Positions 11,651 through 23,530 of a stretch of 64,000 nucleotides of DNA are shown here, one piece after another; within the stretch, counting starts at the first letter, position 1; each line of letters starts with the position of its first letter. Position numbers and translations under genes: made by a program. The DNA comes from Porphyra umbilicalis (Eukaryota > Rhodophyta > Bangiophyceae > Bangiales > Bangiaceae), in NCBI GenBank assembly GCA_002049455.2, contig KV918878.1:1-64000 (forward strand). Direction: 5' to 3'. Below the pieces are notes generated by a model. The model saw only the letters and a program-made list of their open reading frames with translations, was not told where the DNA came from and did no database searches.

Positions 11651-12683
11651 GTTGGTTCGTCGTCTGGCCGAAGTGACCTCTTGATCAGCTCGGTCCGTGG
11701 AAGGAGCTGCCCCGGAAATCGACCCACAGCCCAGCCTTCCCCCAACGGGAGGAGAGGATCACGGCAAAGCCCAGGGGGGAATCGTAGTCCGAAGCACAGT
11801 TGGTTATATCAAACGGCGACGGGGACGGCGTCTCCACTCTCAATAAACCCCTCCCAAACCCGAACGCCGGTGGCCAAAGTAGCCACCCCAAATGCGCCAA
11901 ACCGATAAATCCCTACAAAGCATACAGTTCAAACAAGTAGTAGGGGGGCTGCGAAAACCACTGGGGAAAAGCCCCGGCCCCGACCGAATCCAATCTCCCC
12001 GAGATCTGGACAGGTCATTCCCTTGCTGGCCCGGATCGGGATATTTTGGGACGGCCCCCGGGGGTGTGCTGTCCACAGCTGAGGGGCCACGCCCCTTCCA
12101 ACTGGGGACCCCCGACCGCCACACAGCCCCCTCGTCGCGCGACGTGGCGTCCCTGCCCGTCCCGCGTCGACCCCTGAGGAGGGGGTTCCGGCCCGGCCCC
12201 CTGGCCGGGTGCCGGCCACAACCGCCACCCCCCCCCCCCCCGATCCTCGCCCCAGGGGGGTTGTCGAGGTCGGTCCGCGGACCGGATCGGCCCCACGCGA
12301 CACCGGCGTGGCGTGACGCGCGGCCCGCACGGGTGTCCCGCGGCCCCCACACCCCCCGATACGCACGTTGGCCCCACCCCTCCTTGTGGGCCCACACGCA
12401 CACCCCGGCCTCACCCCCCCCCCCCACACAGGCGACTCCACGACTCCTCCACGCCACCTCACGACGTTACCCTCCACGCTCGCTGCGACGCGGTGTTCGC
12501 CGACTCGTTCCTCCGCCCACCCCACGACGTGCCGTCCACCCCCCCCCCGTGGCGCCCGCGGCTTCTTGCTTCTGTCAGCCCCTGGGGGTCCCCCCCCCCC
12601 CTCCACCCCGTGGTCACCCTTGTCACCCCCCATCCCTCCTTGTAGGACCGAGGACCCGGCGGCCGCCCGTCCACGGGACGCCC
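11651..12683. other. Upstream of the plus-strand ORF; C-rich DNA
   Basis: The plus-strand frame of the next ORF is already open from ATG 11,892, but the stretch 11,892-12,683 is Pro/Arg/His-rich with poly-C runs (about 12,229-12,241, 12,415-12,425, 12,540, 12,590) and looks like untranslated or regulatory sequence. It may contain the 3' long terminal repeat of the neighbouring gypsy element, but I could not find its partner. Confidence 0.4.
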
Positions 12684-14339
12684 ATGCCCGCGTCGTCCTC
12701 CGCGATGGCCGACGAGGAGATGCGATACCAGACCGTCGTGGGCCCCCTGCCCGTGTTGTCCAACCCGGCGACGTGGGCGTCCGCGTGGGCCCGTGAGGAG
12801 GCCCGCATGGGGGTGGCGGGATCGCTGGCCCACGCGACGTTCCGGGGCATCGACTTGACGCGCCCCTCCAACTCGCTCTCCAAGCACATCGCGGCGATGC
12901 CGCACGCCCTCGTGCCTTCCCTTGACGACCGCGCCTCGTCGATCACCGTGGTGCGGCGCAGCCGTGAGGTGGGGTACCGCCGCTCCTACGTGGGATTCAT
13001 GGACGACCCCCCTGTGGACCCGCCGTCGGTGCCGACCTTCGAGTACATCCTCACGTGCCCGCCCTTCATCGACGTGTCGGACGCGGAGGGCCCCACGACG
13101 GTCCAGCTGACCACGGCTCGCAACCACGGGGGCGGCCTTACCGGACACCTCGTGGCGTGGCACCAGGCGGAGTACTCGAGGGGTGCCACGGCGACCCGCT
13201 CGCACTTCTACTTGCCGACTCCCACGTGGTGGTCCGGGGTGGAGGTCCCGCACGGCTGCATGGTGGAACTCCCGTGGGTGCACGCGTACGCCACGGACGA
13301 CCTCTACGCGGGGCGGCGCGCCTCGTGGGCCGTCTTCCGTAGCGATTGGGCCCTCGCGGCGGCAGTCGTTCTCCTCGAGACGTTCCGTACCCGTCGGGTC
13401 TTATGGCGTTACCCCCCGCGTCTCCTCGATTGGATCCGCTCCCTCGAATCGTCCAACATCTGCGTCAACTCCGCGGGTCACGATGCAGAGGCGGCCGCTA
13501 CCCTCCGGGCGTTGATGGAACTCGCAGACCAGCTTCCCGACACGGAGGCCTTCCGTCAGCGCCTCCGCGCGCGTAGCACCGACCGTAGGGACCGCGAGGG
13601 TTGGATTGGGGCGTCCCTCGAGGTGGGCGACGACGGAACTCACGCCAAGGTCGCCGAGGACCTTCGCCCTTTCGACCTGCCGTACACCGCGGACATCCTC
13701 GAGGCGCTTGGCTACGGCCCTGCTCGTGGGGGTTGGGCCGCTGCCGTCTCGGCTGCCCGCAGTTCACGTTACCCCGGGGGTGGAACCGCGCCGCCCGCTA
13801 CCTCCGTGGTGACCGGCGCCGCGGGGTTTTCCCCTCCGGGTCCGTCGCCGCCGGCCGCATCCGCCGCCCCTTCTGGGGGTAACTCCGGGGGTAGCCTCAT
13901 CGTCTCGTTCGACCCCATGAAGCACCGTGACATCCCCGACGTGGCCTTCGACCAACTCGACCACATCCCCTAGGACCGTGTCCCGCAGGGTTTGGCGCGC
14001 GTCGTGGCTTGTGACCCCGGGAAACTCCGCGGCTACACCACGGGGACCCTGGTAGCCGGCTTGAGCCACACCGTGGTCTCCCTTGGCGACTCGACCGCTC
14101 AGTGGGCCCGCGACCACCCCAGGGTTCCGCCCCTTCACTTGGAGGAGTTGCTGTAGCTGATTGGTCGGCGTACCATCCGCGCGGTTCTCATTCGCGAGGT
14201 CGGCGTGGCCGCCGGTGGGGCCAACCGCCGTCAGCAGCATCACCGCGACCGCGACGCCTACCACGAGGAGCCGGCGGCGCAGCGCCCCCGTGGTCCGCCC
14301 GGTCCCGAGTGGGGTGGGCCTTCGTCGGCCCGCCGCTGA
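12684..14339 (+). pseudogene. Convergent unrecognised ORF beside gypsy pol, two in-frame TAGs
   Basis: From ATG 12,684 the frame runs 429 codons to TAG 13,971-13,973. It then continues in the same frame with protein-like sequence to TAG 14,154-14,156, and on to a final TGA at 14,337-14,339. Both TAGs could be mutated CAG codons. The protein is globular in composition (WAREEARMGVAGSLAH near the start, Trp- and Pro-rich centre, Ser/Gly/Pro-rich tail). It has no zinc knuckle, so it is not an ordinary Gag, and it is on the opposite strand from pol, ending tail to tail 455 bp from it. Some plant Ty3 elements (for example Grande) carry an antisense ORF between pol and the 3' repeat, and this could be such an ORF. 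Function unknown. Confidence 0.5.
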
Positions 14340-14793
14340 CCCGGGATGGGGGGGGTAGTGATGTCGAAAGGGGTGGGGTAACAGCCCCCTCGGGAGTTGT
14401 AGTCGGAGCGCGTAGTAGTGTAGGGGGTCTCGTAGTGTCGACGGTGCCGTACGGCGCGTCAACGACCAATAAACCCCACGCTGGTCGTCTGCGTATCCTC
14501 CCTTGGGAGAGCCCCTTGCTCGTCAGGCCGAATCTTGGACCCCCGTCGTGGTCCATCATTGGATAGGCCCCCATCAGTCAGCCGTCACGTACCACCACCG
14601 CCCCCTGATACCGTCCATGCCACCCGATCGCTTCGGCTCCCCTCCCCCCAGGTCACGGAGAAGACGGCCAGCCCGTCTCGCAGTCGGGACGGTCGCCACC
14701 ACGGCCACATGGTTCCGACCGGGACACGTGTTGAACCCGAAAAGCTGCCACGATTCGAAACTTGAAAACCACGTGTCCCACGTGGGAATTGCC
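14340..14793. other. Gap between convergent ORF and gypsy pol
   Basis: No gene. On the minus strand this follows the pol stop and would hold the polypurine tract or 3' region of the gypsy element. I could not identify a repeat boundary. Confidence 0.4.
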
Positions 14794-17700
14794 TTACGTG
14801 AGGAAGTCGACGACCGACCCGGCTTCTTCGATTCGCAGGCCCACACGCCGCATATACTGGTGCACCTTACGTCGGTCGAATCGACTGGCCAACTCGAGGG
14901 TGTCCTCCTCGGGGTGAAACCCACCCCGAGGAGGACACCCCCGCCGGCGGGTCCACAGACGTAGCGTACCATCGTCAGCGACTTCGTGGCCCACGAAGGC
15001 CTCCCAGACGAGCTCCTTGCCCGTGTGTTGATGGCCCTCGGGGACCACAATGTCTTGGGGCACCCCGAGGTTCTGTAGGAGCGTCTGCGGATCCCCCGGC
15101 GGGCCCGGCGCCGCCCATCACGTGGTCGCTGCTTACCGTCTCAGGAAACCCACCGATGTCCAGTGAAAACGTGCCCTCTCCGCGGGACAACACATTGTAC
15201 GCCCCGGCCGCGCGGCTCCCGAGCTTATACTTGGTCCGCGTGTGGCCATCGACGAACACCCAGTCCCCCGCGCGGACGTCCTTGTTGACCGGTCGTACGC
15301 GGGCGTCGTAGTTCCTCTTGTACCGCCGCTGTGCCAGCGTAAGGGACTTCCGCACCTTGTGGATTAGGTTCCGCAGCCGCGCTCGGATACCCTTGCGGAC
15401 GGCTCATGGGCTGCCGTCCGTCTCCTCAGGTGCCGGGGAGCCGACGAGGCGTTCCACGGAGAGACTCCGTACACGCTCGGGGGTGACGAACTCAAGGGGC
15501 GCCACCCTGGTGCTCTGCTGCGGTCTGCTGTTGTAGACCAACGTCAGCATCGACACCAACTCGTCCCATCGGTCTTGGTGGTCCTCGACGTACGTCCGCA
15601 ACTGGCCCACGATGGTCCGGTTGTACCGTTCCACTTGGCCGTTCGTCTGCGGATGGTACGTCGTGGAGTACCGGTTAGAGACCCCGAGGAGCGAGCAAAC
15701 CCCTTGGAAGAACGTGAAGCGGAACTGGGGGCCATTGTCCGACTCCACCGTCGCCGGGGGTCCGTACGCCGCCACCCAGTGGTCCAAGAAGGCTGCCGCG
15801 ATGGTTTCCGCGTCGATCCGCTGAAGGGGGATGGCCCGCGTCATCTTTAAGAAACGATCCACGATGACCAATAGATGGTCGTTCCCCGCCGTTGTCCGGG
15901 GGAGGGGGCCAAGCAGGTCCATACACAGATCCGTCAGCGGTTCCGTCGGGGGGAAGGTCTTGAGATAGTTTGTCTTGCGTCGCTTGCCGACGCGGTTCCT
16001 CGCGCACTGCGTGCAGTTGGCCACGAAGGCGTAGACGTCCACTACCATGGATTCCCAATAAAACCACCGTCGCATCGACGTGTACATCTTGTTCGCCCCC
16101 GGGTGCCCGGCTTGCGGAGGGTAGTGCTCCCGCATCGTCACCCCGTAGCGCATGTGGGTCGGCACGTAGACTTGCGCGGCCCCGTCCAACGGCGCCGTGC
16201 ACACCAACAGGCCGTTCGGGTCCTCGCGGAACTGCGACTTGTCGTTGCTGTCCATCGCCGCGCGGACCTCCTTGCACCGTCAGTCCTCCGCCTGCCCCTC
16301 GAGGATCTCGGCGATCGTCAGGGGGCCTAGGCGTCCCCCCTTGGTCTCCGGCGGTAACTGCCACGCGGCCGACGAGTTGGGCACAACCAGACACGGTACC
16401 GCGTCGGGTATCGCCCCTTCGTCTCCCGCGGGTGTTGAGATGCGTGACATCGTGTCCGCCGCGTGATGTGACGCCCCGGGGCGCGTCTGTACCACGTAGT
16501 CGAACTCCGCCAGTCGCAACCGCCACCGCGCTAGTCTCCCGTGGGCCCCGTCCATGTGTAACATCCACTTGAGCGCCGCGTGGTCCGTGCGTACCGTGAA
16601 GCGGGTCCCTTCGACGTAGGGGCGGAGAAGGAGGGACGCGCACACGACCGCGAGGCACTCCCGCTCCGTCAAGCTGTAATTTCGCTCCGCCGCGTTGAGG
16701 GAGCGGCTCAAACAGCCCACGGGCCGCGTGGATTGGTCGGGTTGCTACTGTAGAAGGACCGCGCCGACCTGCCCCGCGCTTGCGTCCGTGTCCAACGTGT
16801 AGGTCCCTTGTCGCCTCGGCAGGGCGAGGATGGGGGCCTCCGTGAGTCGCCTCATGAGTTCTTCGAATGCCCCCAGGGCCTCGTCGGACAGCGTCCCCCA
16901 ACGTTTGGGCCTCTTGGAACTTGTCATGGCGGCCAACGGCCGCGCCACTTGGGCGGAGTCCTTGAAGAACCTGCGATACACGTTACACATCCCGAGGAAG
17001 CTACGTAGGTCCTTCTTGCACCGCGGGGGAGACGCCTCCTTGAGTCCGCGGATGTTCTTGTCTTGTACCTTCAGCTCCCCCCGGCCCACGATATGGCCAA
17101 AATACTCCACCTCCTCTTGGAACAAGTGGCACTTTTTGGCCTTCAGGGAGACACCCGCGCCGCGTAGCGCCGTAAAGACCTCCCGGAGGTGTTCCACGTG
17201 TTCCCCCGCAGACTGCGAGAAGACGATGATGTCGTCGAGGTACACGAGGCAGCTCTTCCACTTGAGTCCCCCGAGGATCATGTCGATGGCCCGTTGGAAG
17301 GTCTCCGGGGCATTGAAAAGACCGAAGGGAAGGCGGATGTAGCGGTAGGCCCCCTCGTGGCAAACGAAGGTCGTCTTGTCCCGGTCCTCGTCCGCCGCGG
17401 GGATCTGCCAATACCCCGAGTTGCAGTCGAGCGTCGAAAACACCTTGGCGTCCCCGAGGAAGTCAATACAATCGTCCATACGTGGCAACGGGTACACATC
17501 CCGCACCGTTACCTCGTTAAGTCGGCGGTAATCCACGCAGAACCGCATCGTCCCGTCGGGTTTCGGGACCAGAACGACCGGGAAGGCCCACTCGGCACTC
17601 GAGGGCTCGATAACCCCGAGGTCCCGTTGGCGTTGCACGTCCTTGGCGATGATGTCCCTTGAAGCGTGGATCGCCCGATAGGGTTGGGCCCGCCGTGGCC

Positions 17701-18720
17701 GTGCCCCGGGGGTCACCTCGATCCTGTGCGGGGTGATGTCGACATTGCCGAGTTGTCCCGCCCATAGCGCCTTGTATTCCTCGAGGAGTTCGTCCACGGC
17801 ACCGCGGAGCGTACCGGGGACACCCTCTCAGTGGACCCCCGGCTTGGGACACATCTTGTCCGGCGGGTGGGGCGGTGGTTGTCCCTCGTCGATCTCCTCT
17901 TCGGCTTGTCGCCCCGTCTTGACCTCCTCTTCGGGCTTGTCAAGAGGATTCGCCCCCATTGTTAGGACCGCCCCCGGTTCCTCCTCCTCCTCGACGACGT
18001 GCAGCGGTCCATTGTAGGCCGTCGCGGTTCCGATGACGTACCCCTTCGTTAGGTGCACCGGCGCGTCCCCGATGTTCGTCAGGTAGAGGGACCGCGGGGT
18101 GTCGGGGGAGAACTCCGCGACGGCGTTGTGCAACAGTACCTTCCGTCGGCTCATTTTGACGGGGCGTTCGCGTACCAGGTGGACCCCCTTGACGTTGCAG
18201 CGCACTTGGACCGCCTGGATGCACCGCAGGCCCACGGTTACCCCTTGCCGAAGCTGGAAAGCCCCAGCTTGGGCCTTCGGCTTGTTTCCTCGGCGTGGGG
18301 GCGCGTGCCGCGTGTTCCCCGTCCAGCTCCGCGTCGCCACCGTGGACGTACCGTCGTCCCACTTGATCGTCTGCGTCTTGGGGGAGATGGTGTCCACGTA
18401 GCTGCGCTGGAAGTCCCACCCGAGGATGAGCGGTACCGACAGTGCCTTGACCACGAGGAACTCATACTCCATAGCGGCACCTCCGACGTAGATCGTCAGC
18501 GACACCTCCGCGTTCACCTTGAGCAGCTGCCCCGAGGCGTCACTCACTTGGGTCCGGGGCGGCGCCCGCGATGCATGCTCGGTCCACCGTTCCGGCAACA
18601 TATCCGCGCGGATCACACTCTGCCTGGCGCCAGTGTCAACCACCGCCCTCGTGGGGACGGGGGTCTGCCACGGCGCCAGGTGGTACGACGCGCCAATCGC
18701 AAAATTCTGCTTCCGTAGCA
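14794..18720 (-). pseudogene. pol: Ty3/gypsy pol polyprotein (PR-RT-RH-IN-chromodomain), inactivated
   Basis: Reads from right to left. Protease has the active site VVDTGA (about 18,640). RT has LPFGLFNAPETFQRAI and the catalytic YLDD (about 17,240). RNase H has LTERECLAVV (about 16,665). Integrase has an HHCC-type CTQC finger, catalytic Asp in the LCMDLLGPLP and ESDNGPQF stretches, and Glu in the NGQVERYNR stretch (about 15,630-15,640). A GPY/F-like segment and a chromodomain-like end (HPEEDTLELASRFDRRKVHQY) follow. One frame is kept through 15,105 but carries four in-frame stops: TGA 17,828-17,830, TAG 16,745-16,747, TGA 16,280-16,282 and TGA 15,404-15,406, each one C-to-T step from CGA or CAG. 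A frameshift near 15,095 separates the chromodomain part. A small inverted insertion further damages it. Confidence 0.88.
14898..14940. repeat. Perfect 19-bp inverted repeat inside chromodomain
   Basis: Arms 14,898-14,916 and 14,922-14,940 are exact reverse complements around a 5-base loop. One arm is the normal coding sequence for the HPEEDT stretch; the other looks like an inverted copy of it added next to it. Confidence 0.9.
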
Positions 18721-18725
18721 GGCCC

Positions 18726-18894
18726 TGTCATAAGTATCGTTTTCAGCTTCGGGTACGGTATATACAAATCGTCGAATTCAAGTACAAGTGCTGGCCACGT
18801 ATACCTTCACTTGTATCAATACGAAATGTACCTTGAAAACACGGGTACGAATCAATTCCAAAATTGATTGACTTGGAACAGCTGCCGACCTTTA
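18726..18894. other. AT-richer spacer holding the Harbinger insertion site
   Basis: No gene. Composition changes sharply from the gypsy element. It ends with TTA (18,892-18,894), the expected 3-bp target of the next element. Confidence 0.5.
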
Positions 18895-20505
18895 GAGCAA
18901 TCCCAACAACGTCGGCCCCATCTCATATTCGTTACACGATGTGCCACGAAGCAGAAACATGTCTCTTTATTTAGGAAATGGGGCCACTGGGCTTTTCTGT
19001 CAACGCGATCGACCCCATTCTGGTCTTCAATGGTCACGATGGAATCCTGGAAGTATGAATCAACTCCGAAGCGCAGAAATGGGGCGGGCGCTGGACCTGC
19101 CCCATTCGTGAAGCGAAATGGGGCTGGTCCGGTGCCAGCCCCAATGTGTTCTGCGTTCTCATTGGTAGTGTCAAACTAAATGCATATCGACATATATCGG
19201 TTTAGGGCGCAACGTGTGTTGGAAGGATCTTGATCAGTTTTGAAAAATAATGGCGCGGATGTCCACTTTATTACGATGAGGACCGCCCTCGGCATTCGAG
19301 AGCGGACCAACAGTTTTAGTCGATTGCAGCTGGGTGACGGAGCAGTCGGTTGGTGTCGCGTGATCGGATTCTATCGCGGGGTGCAGAGCGTGCCGCGTCG
19401 GATGGGATCGGACATGTCCCTCAGAAAAGCGTACAGTGAGGCTCTCGCTCGCCTCGTGACCCCCGATCTGGCCTCTGGAGTGCCTGTTGGTGGCGGGACG
19501 ATGGATGGTTCAGGTGATGCCATCACCTCCCTGTGGTCGCTTGGGTGCGGCAGGGCGGCCAACACTGTTGCAGAGCCTGAGAGGGTGGGGGGGGAGGGGG
19601 GCTGAGCGAGATCGTGTGGGCGGCCTGGCCCCACACGCACACAGATATTTGCAGGTGGCAGGCCGCCCGACACTGCTTCAGAGCCTCTGGAGTGGGGGGG
19701 GGGGGTCGGACTGGATCGAGCGTTGCTCCCGGCCCGACACGCACACAGCGATTTGTAGGCTATAGGCGGTCCGCCACCGCACACAGAACGGTTTCAGAGG
19801 AGGGGGGGGGGTAGGCGGCGGCCTCGGTCGTCTCCCGGCGCCCGCCCGCCGTATTTGGGGGGGCTGGTGGTCCGCCACCGCCCACCGCGCCCCCGCACAG
19901 GGGGTGTGGGGGTCGATCCAGGACCAGGCGGTACCTGGTTAGCTCCCTCCCAGTGTTTGCGGGGCAGGTGGTGGTCCACCACTGCGCGCAGTGCCTATTG
20001 AGAGGGGGGGGGACTCGGTACGTCGCTGTGGCCTGCGCCAGGCGTCGCCCGACCGTTCACTGCCTGACCCATCGACGTCGCGCCCATCACTGTGACGCGC
20101 GCCGCCATCACCCCCATCGTCCCCGGCCATCACACCCATCCTTATCCCCGCTCTATTCTATCGCCCTGTTCCTCCTCCACGACGTACCCGCTGCGGCGGC
20201 ACCTGCCCTGTCCTCGGTTTCAGGCGCACGATCCGCGCACGCACCCCAACTTGTTTGCTACCCCTCTGCGTTTTTCATCCCCATTCTTGTGTTCCGAGCT
20301 CCACTACGACCTGCGCGCATTGGTCCGTCCCCCCCCCCCTGCGCTGCCGACCCGTGATTGAGTGGCATTGGCGCAAACGACACGTTTGGCCGTGTCCGGC
20401 GCCACTGACCGCGGCGGCTGCCGCCAATCGCTACCGCGGGTGGTTCCACTCGTCCCCCACCGCCTGTGCTGACCACCCGCCCTAGGGAACCTCTGCTGTG
20501 CACTC
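18895..20505. other. Left arm of Harbinger element
   Basis: No gene supported. AT-richer for the first 500 bases, then G-rich. It contains a tandem repeat at 19,555-19,780 (listed separately) and presumably the transposase promoter just upstream of 20,506. Confidence 0.5.
19555..19780. repeat. Imperfect tandem repeat, period about 110 bp
   Basis: Two diverged units, each with ACACTG(T/C)T(G/T)CAGAGCCT, a long poly-G run and CACGCACACAG. A partial third unit follows. Position upstream of the transposase suggests subterminal transposase-binding repeats, but that is inference. Confidence 0.6.
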
Positions 20506-22040
20506 ATGGACGCTGACGAAGCGGGGCTGTCGAGCACTGCATCTTTGCTCGCAGACGACGATGGTGGCGTCGTTTGTGCCGCTGTGCGCGCCCACATGGG
20601 CGTGTACTTTCTGCTTCGACGACGGTCGCGCTCCGGCGGTGCCAACCGCCGTCGTCGCTACCGTGGCTCCGTTGCTGGGCGTCGGCCAAACAAGCGGCGC
20701 GACTTTGCCGCTGGGCTCTTCAACATCCAGCGCGACTACTTTGGGGTCAACGCGGAGGCTCCCATCTACGACGACCGTGAATTTGAGACGCGGTTTCGCG
20801 TGCCGCGCATTGTGTTTCTACGCGTCTACCAGGCAGTGAAGGACGAGCCGTTTTTCGAGCAGCGGATCAACGCGACGGGTCGCCTGCAGGCCCACCCTCT
20901 TCAGAAGGTCGTTGCCGCCTTCCGCGTCATCGCGTACGGGGAGGCGGCCGACCGTGCGGACGAGTACGTGCGCCTCTCTCGTTCTACCGTGGCGCAAGCG
21001 TCAAAGCTACTGCTGGAGTTCATTGTGCGGCGGTGGGGACCAACCTACCTGCGCCGTCCTAACAATTTGGAGCTGAAGAAGATGATGGAGCGCAATGCGG
21101 AGCGTGGCCTTCCTGGATGCATGGGCTCGCTGGACTGCACGCACTGGGAGTGGCATCAGTGCTCGACAGGCGTGGCGGGCGCGTATCAGAGCCGGACGGG
21201 CTCGCGCGGCGTTGTTGTCGAGGCCGTCTGCGATGAGGACCTGTGGATTTGGCACCTGTTTGTCGGTGCCCCCGGGAGCTTGAACGACATCAACGTTATG
21301 AACCAATCGCCCCTCTACCTCGACGTCACCGCCGGCCGCCGCGGGATGTGCCCTTTTCCATCAACGGGACAACTCGCACGCTACCATACTACCTTGTCGA
21401 TGGTATCTACCCTCGGTATGCCTTCCTAGTGTCGCCCCACCCCATGCCATTGACTGACGAGGCAAAGACCTTCAACCGTCTGCAGGAGGCGATTCGCAAG
21501 GATGTTGAGCGGCTGTTTGGCGTCCTGACTAAGCAGTTTCACATTGCTTTGCACCCAGGACGGTGCCGTTACGTGAAGAAGCTGATTATGACCTGCAAGG
21601 CGGTGTGCATTCTACACAACATGTGTGTAGAGGCCCGTCGTGGCACGTTTTTGAGCCGCCGCAGACATGCACGAGGGAAGAACGGGGGTGGGAGTGCGGG
21701 TGGTGAGGGTGAGGGTCCTGCAGGTGAGGCTGCCCCTGCAGCGGGGGGTCATGGTGCCCAAGATGGTGGGTCAGGCGATGGCGGCGCTGCTGCCGCCGGG
21801 GGAGCTGCACCTGGCGGCGGCATCGGCAACGGCGGCGGCCTCTCGGCCGCCGCTGACGCTGTCGCTGACCCGCCCCCGGCACTGAACGTTGTGGAGCAAC
21901 CCCCCGCGGGCTGCATGGTTGCTGTCTTTGATGCATGGGGTGAGACTCGCAATCCCGCCGAGCACGAGCAGCTCCGTGCCGACCTGACGGCGCACGTGTG
22001 GAACGACCGCGGCAAGTTGCTGTCCCCGTATGTTGTGTAG
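20506..22040 (+). CDS. PIF/Harbinger DDE transposase, one frameshift
   Basis: Starts at ATG 20,506. An Arg-rich N-terminus is followed by a helical region (HPLQKVVAAFRVIAYGEAADR and LSRSTV, a helix-turn-helix-like pair). The DDE_Tnp_4/plant-transposase core follows: first Asp in GSLDCTHWEW (residue 210), second Asp in GSLNDINVMNQSPL (residue 261), and Glu in DVERLFGVL (codon 21,507-21,509). The frame breaks once near 21,345 (between AGRRG and PFSING), a one-base loss, and continues to TAG 22,038-22,040, ending in an Ala/Gly-rich tail. It would cut and paste the element at TTA/TAA targets together with the Myb partner at 24.7 kb. Otherwise it is close to full length (about 510 codons), so the element is young. 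Confidence 0.85.
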
Positions 22041-22053
22041 AGACGCAAGGTTA

Positions 22054-22105
22054 CACAAAGGTTTTTTTTTCCCCGCTGGGAAGGGTTTTTTTTTCCTTAA
22101 AATCG
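22054..22105. repeat. Left arm of internal inverted repeat (T-tracts)
   Basis: Contains ACACAAAGG, a T run, CCCCGCTGGG and a second T run. Its reverse complement closely resembles 23,424-23,475. It lies just downstream of the transposase stop. Confidence 0.7.
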
Positions 22106-22299
22106 TTGTCCATAGTGTGAACCACCAGGTCCGCTCTAGTTGAGATCCCCACCACCTCAGCTGGCGCTTTTGCGGGGTTCCCTGCCTCTCCGCCGTCACT
22201 TCCCCCAGCCTGCCCATCCCTGCACCCCCGCCTCCTTCCAATGGCACGGCTCGCGGCCTCCACCTCCCCATCTATCCGCCCGCGCCCACCCCCTCGCAG

Positions 22300-22314
22300 G
22301 GCGGCGCCCTCCGC

Positions 22315-22345
<31 letters not shown>

Positions 22346-23415
22346 GTGGCGGCGGCGTTCGGCGGGGGCGGCGTTCAGCGGGGGCGGAGGTCGGCGGCGG
22401 GGGGGACGGCCGGCGGCGGAGTCGGCGGCCGACGGCAGGGGGGGGCGGCCGGCGGCGGAGTCGGCGGTCGACAGCTGGGGGGACGGCCGGCGGCGGAGTC
22501 GGTGGCCGACGGCTGTGGCGGCGGTCGGCGGTGGGGGCGGCGGTCGGCGGTGGGGGCGGCGGTCGGCGGCGGAGGCGGTGGCCGACGGCTGTGGCGGCGG
22601 TCGGCGGTGGGGGCCGCGGCCGGCGGCGGGGGGGGCGGCCGGCGGCGGAGTCGGCGGCCGGCGGCGGAGTCGGCGGCCGACGGCGGGGGGGGCGGCGGTC
22701 GGTGGGGGCGGCGATCGGCGGGGGCGGCGGTGGCCGGCGTCTGTGGCGGCGGTCGGCGGCGGGGGCGGCGGCCGGCGGTGGAGGCGGCGGGGGTCGGGGG
22801 GGGCGGCGGTCGGCGGGGGCGGCTGTGGCCGGCGTCTGTGGCGGCGGTCGGCGGTGGGAGCGGCGGCCGGCGGCGGAGGCGAAGGCGGTCGGCGGGGGCG
22901 GTGGCCGGCGTCTGTGGCGGCGGTCGGCGGCGGGGGGGGCGGCTGGCGGCGGTGGCGGCGGCTGGCGGCGGGGGGGGTGGCGATCGGCGGGGGCGGCGGT
23001 CGGCGGGGGCCGCGGTGGCCGGCGTCTGTGGCGGCGGTCGGCGGTGGGAGCGGCGGCCGGCGGCTGTGGCGGCGGTCGGCGGTGGGGGCGGCGGCCGGCA
23101 GCGGGGGGGGCGGCCGGCGGCGAAGTCGGGGACCGGCGGCGGAGTCGGCGATCGGCGGCAGGGGCGGCGGTCGGCGGTGGGGGGGGCGGCCGGCGGCTCT
23201 GGCGGCGGTCGGCGGTGGGGGCGGCGGCCGGGGGCGGGGGGGGCGGCCGGTGGCGGAGTCGCCGACTGGCGGCGGAGTCGGCGATCGGCGGCGAGGGCGG
23301 CGGTCGGCGGCGGGGGCGGCGGTAGGCGGCGCGGGCGGCGGTCGGCGGGGGCGGCGTTCGGTGGCGGGGGGGGCGGCCGGCGGCGGGGGGGGCGGCCGGC
23401 GGCGGGGGCCGTGGA
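22300..23415. repeat. GGC-rich minisatellite between convergent genes
   Basis: About 1.1 kb of GGCGG(T/C)CGGCGG(T/C/G)GGGGGCGGCGG-type units with repeated GGAGTCGGCGGCCGAC and GCCGGCGTCTGTGGCGG blocks. All six frames are open and low-complexity (Arg/Gly, Pro/Arg, Ala/Pro). I regard none as protein-coding. The tract would form strong secondary structure. Confidence 0.9.
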
Positions 23416-23423
23416 AAGGCACT

Positions 23424-23475
23424 TGTAAAGGAGAAGAAACCCCTGCCCAACGGGGAAAAAAAAAACCTGTGTCAT
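23424..23475. repeat. Right arm of internal inverted repeat (A-tracts)
   Basis: Reverse-complement partner of 22,054-22,105 (CCCAACGGGG followed by an A run and CCTGTGT). It lies just downstream of the Myb-like gene stop. The two arms may be matched 3'-UTRs or the ends of an inner insertion. Confidence 0.7.
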
Positions 23476-23530
23476 ACTCAACATGCAAACACATCATGTC
23501 CTACACAAAGGCAACAAACTACAGGTATTT

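Larger units (their letters stand above)
14340..18725 (-). mobile_element. Degenerate Ty3/gypsy chromovirus-type retrotransposon
   Basis: The minus-strand pol has the order protease, reverse transcriptase, RNase H, integrase, chromodomain-like end, which is diagnostic of Ty3/gypsy. The 5' part (Gag and left repeat) is missing: coding sequence stops at about 18,725, where AT-richer DNA begins. The left (3') limit is not defined; if the convergent ORF belongs to the element it extends to 12.7 kb or further. Confidence 0.8.

Noticed and set aside
18500-18720. Gag or primer-binding site of the gypsy element
   Set aside because: The sequence up to 18,720 is still the protease lead-in; DNA beyond about 18,725 has no zinc knuckle or LTR signal, so the 5' end is missing.
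20092-20485. Short frames upstream of the Harbinger transposase as an extra N-terminal exon
   Set aside because: Low-complexity; the ATG at 20,506 already gives a full-length family member.
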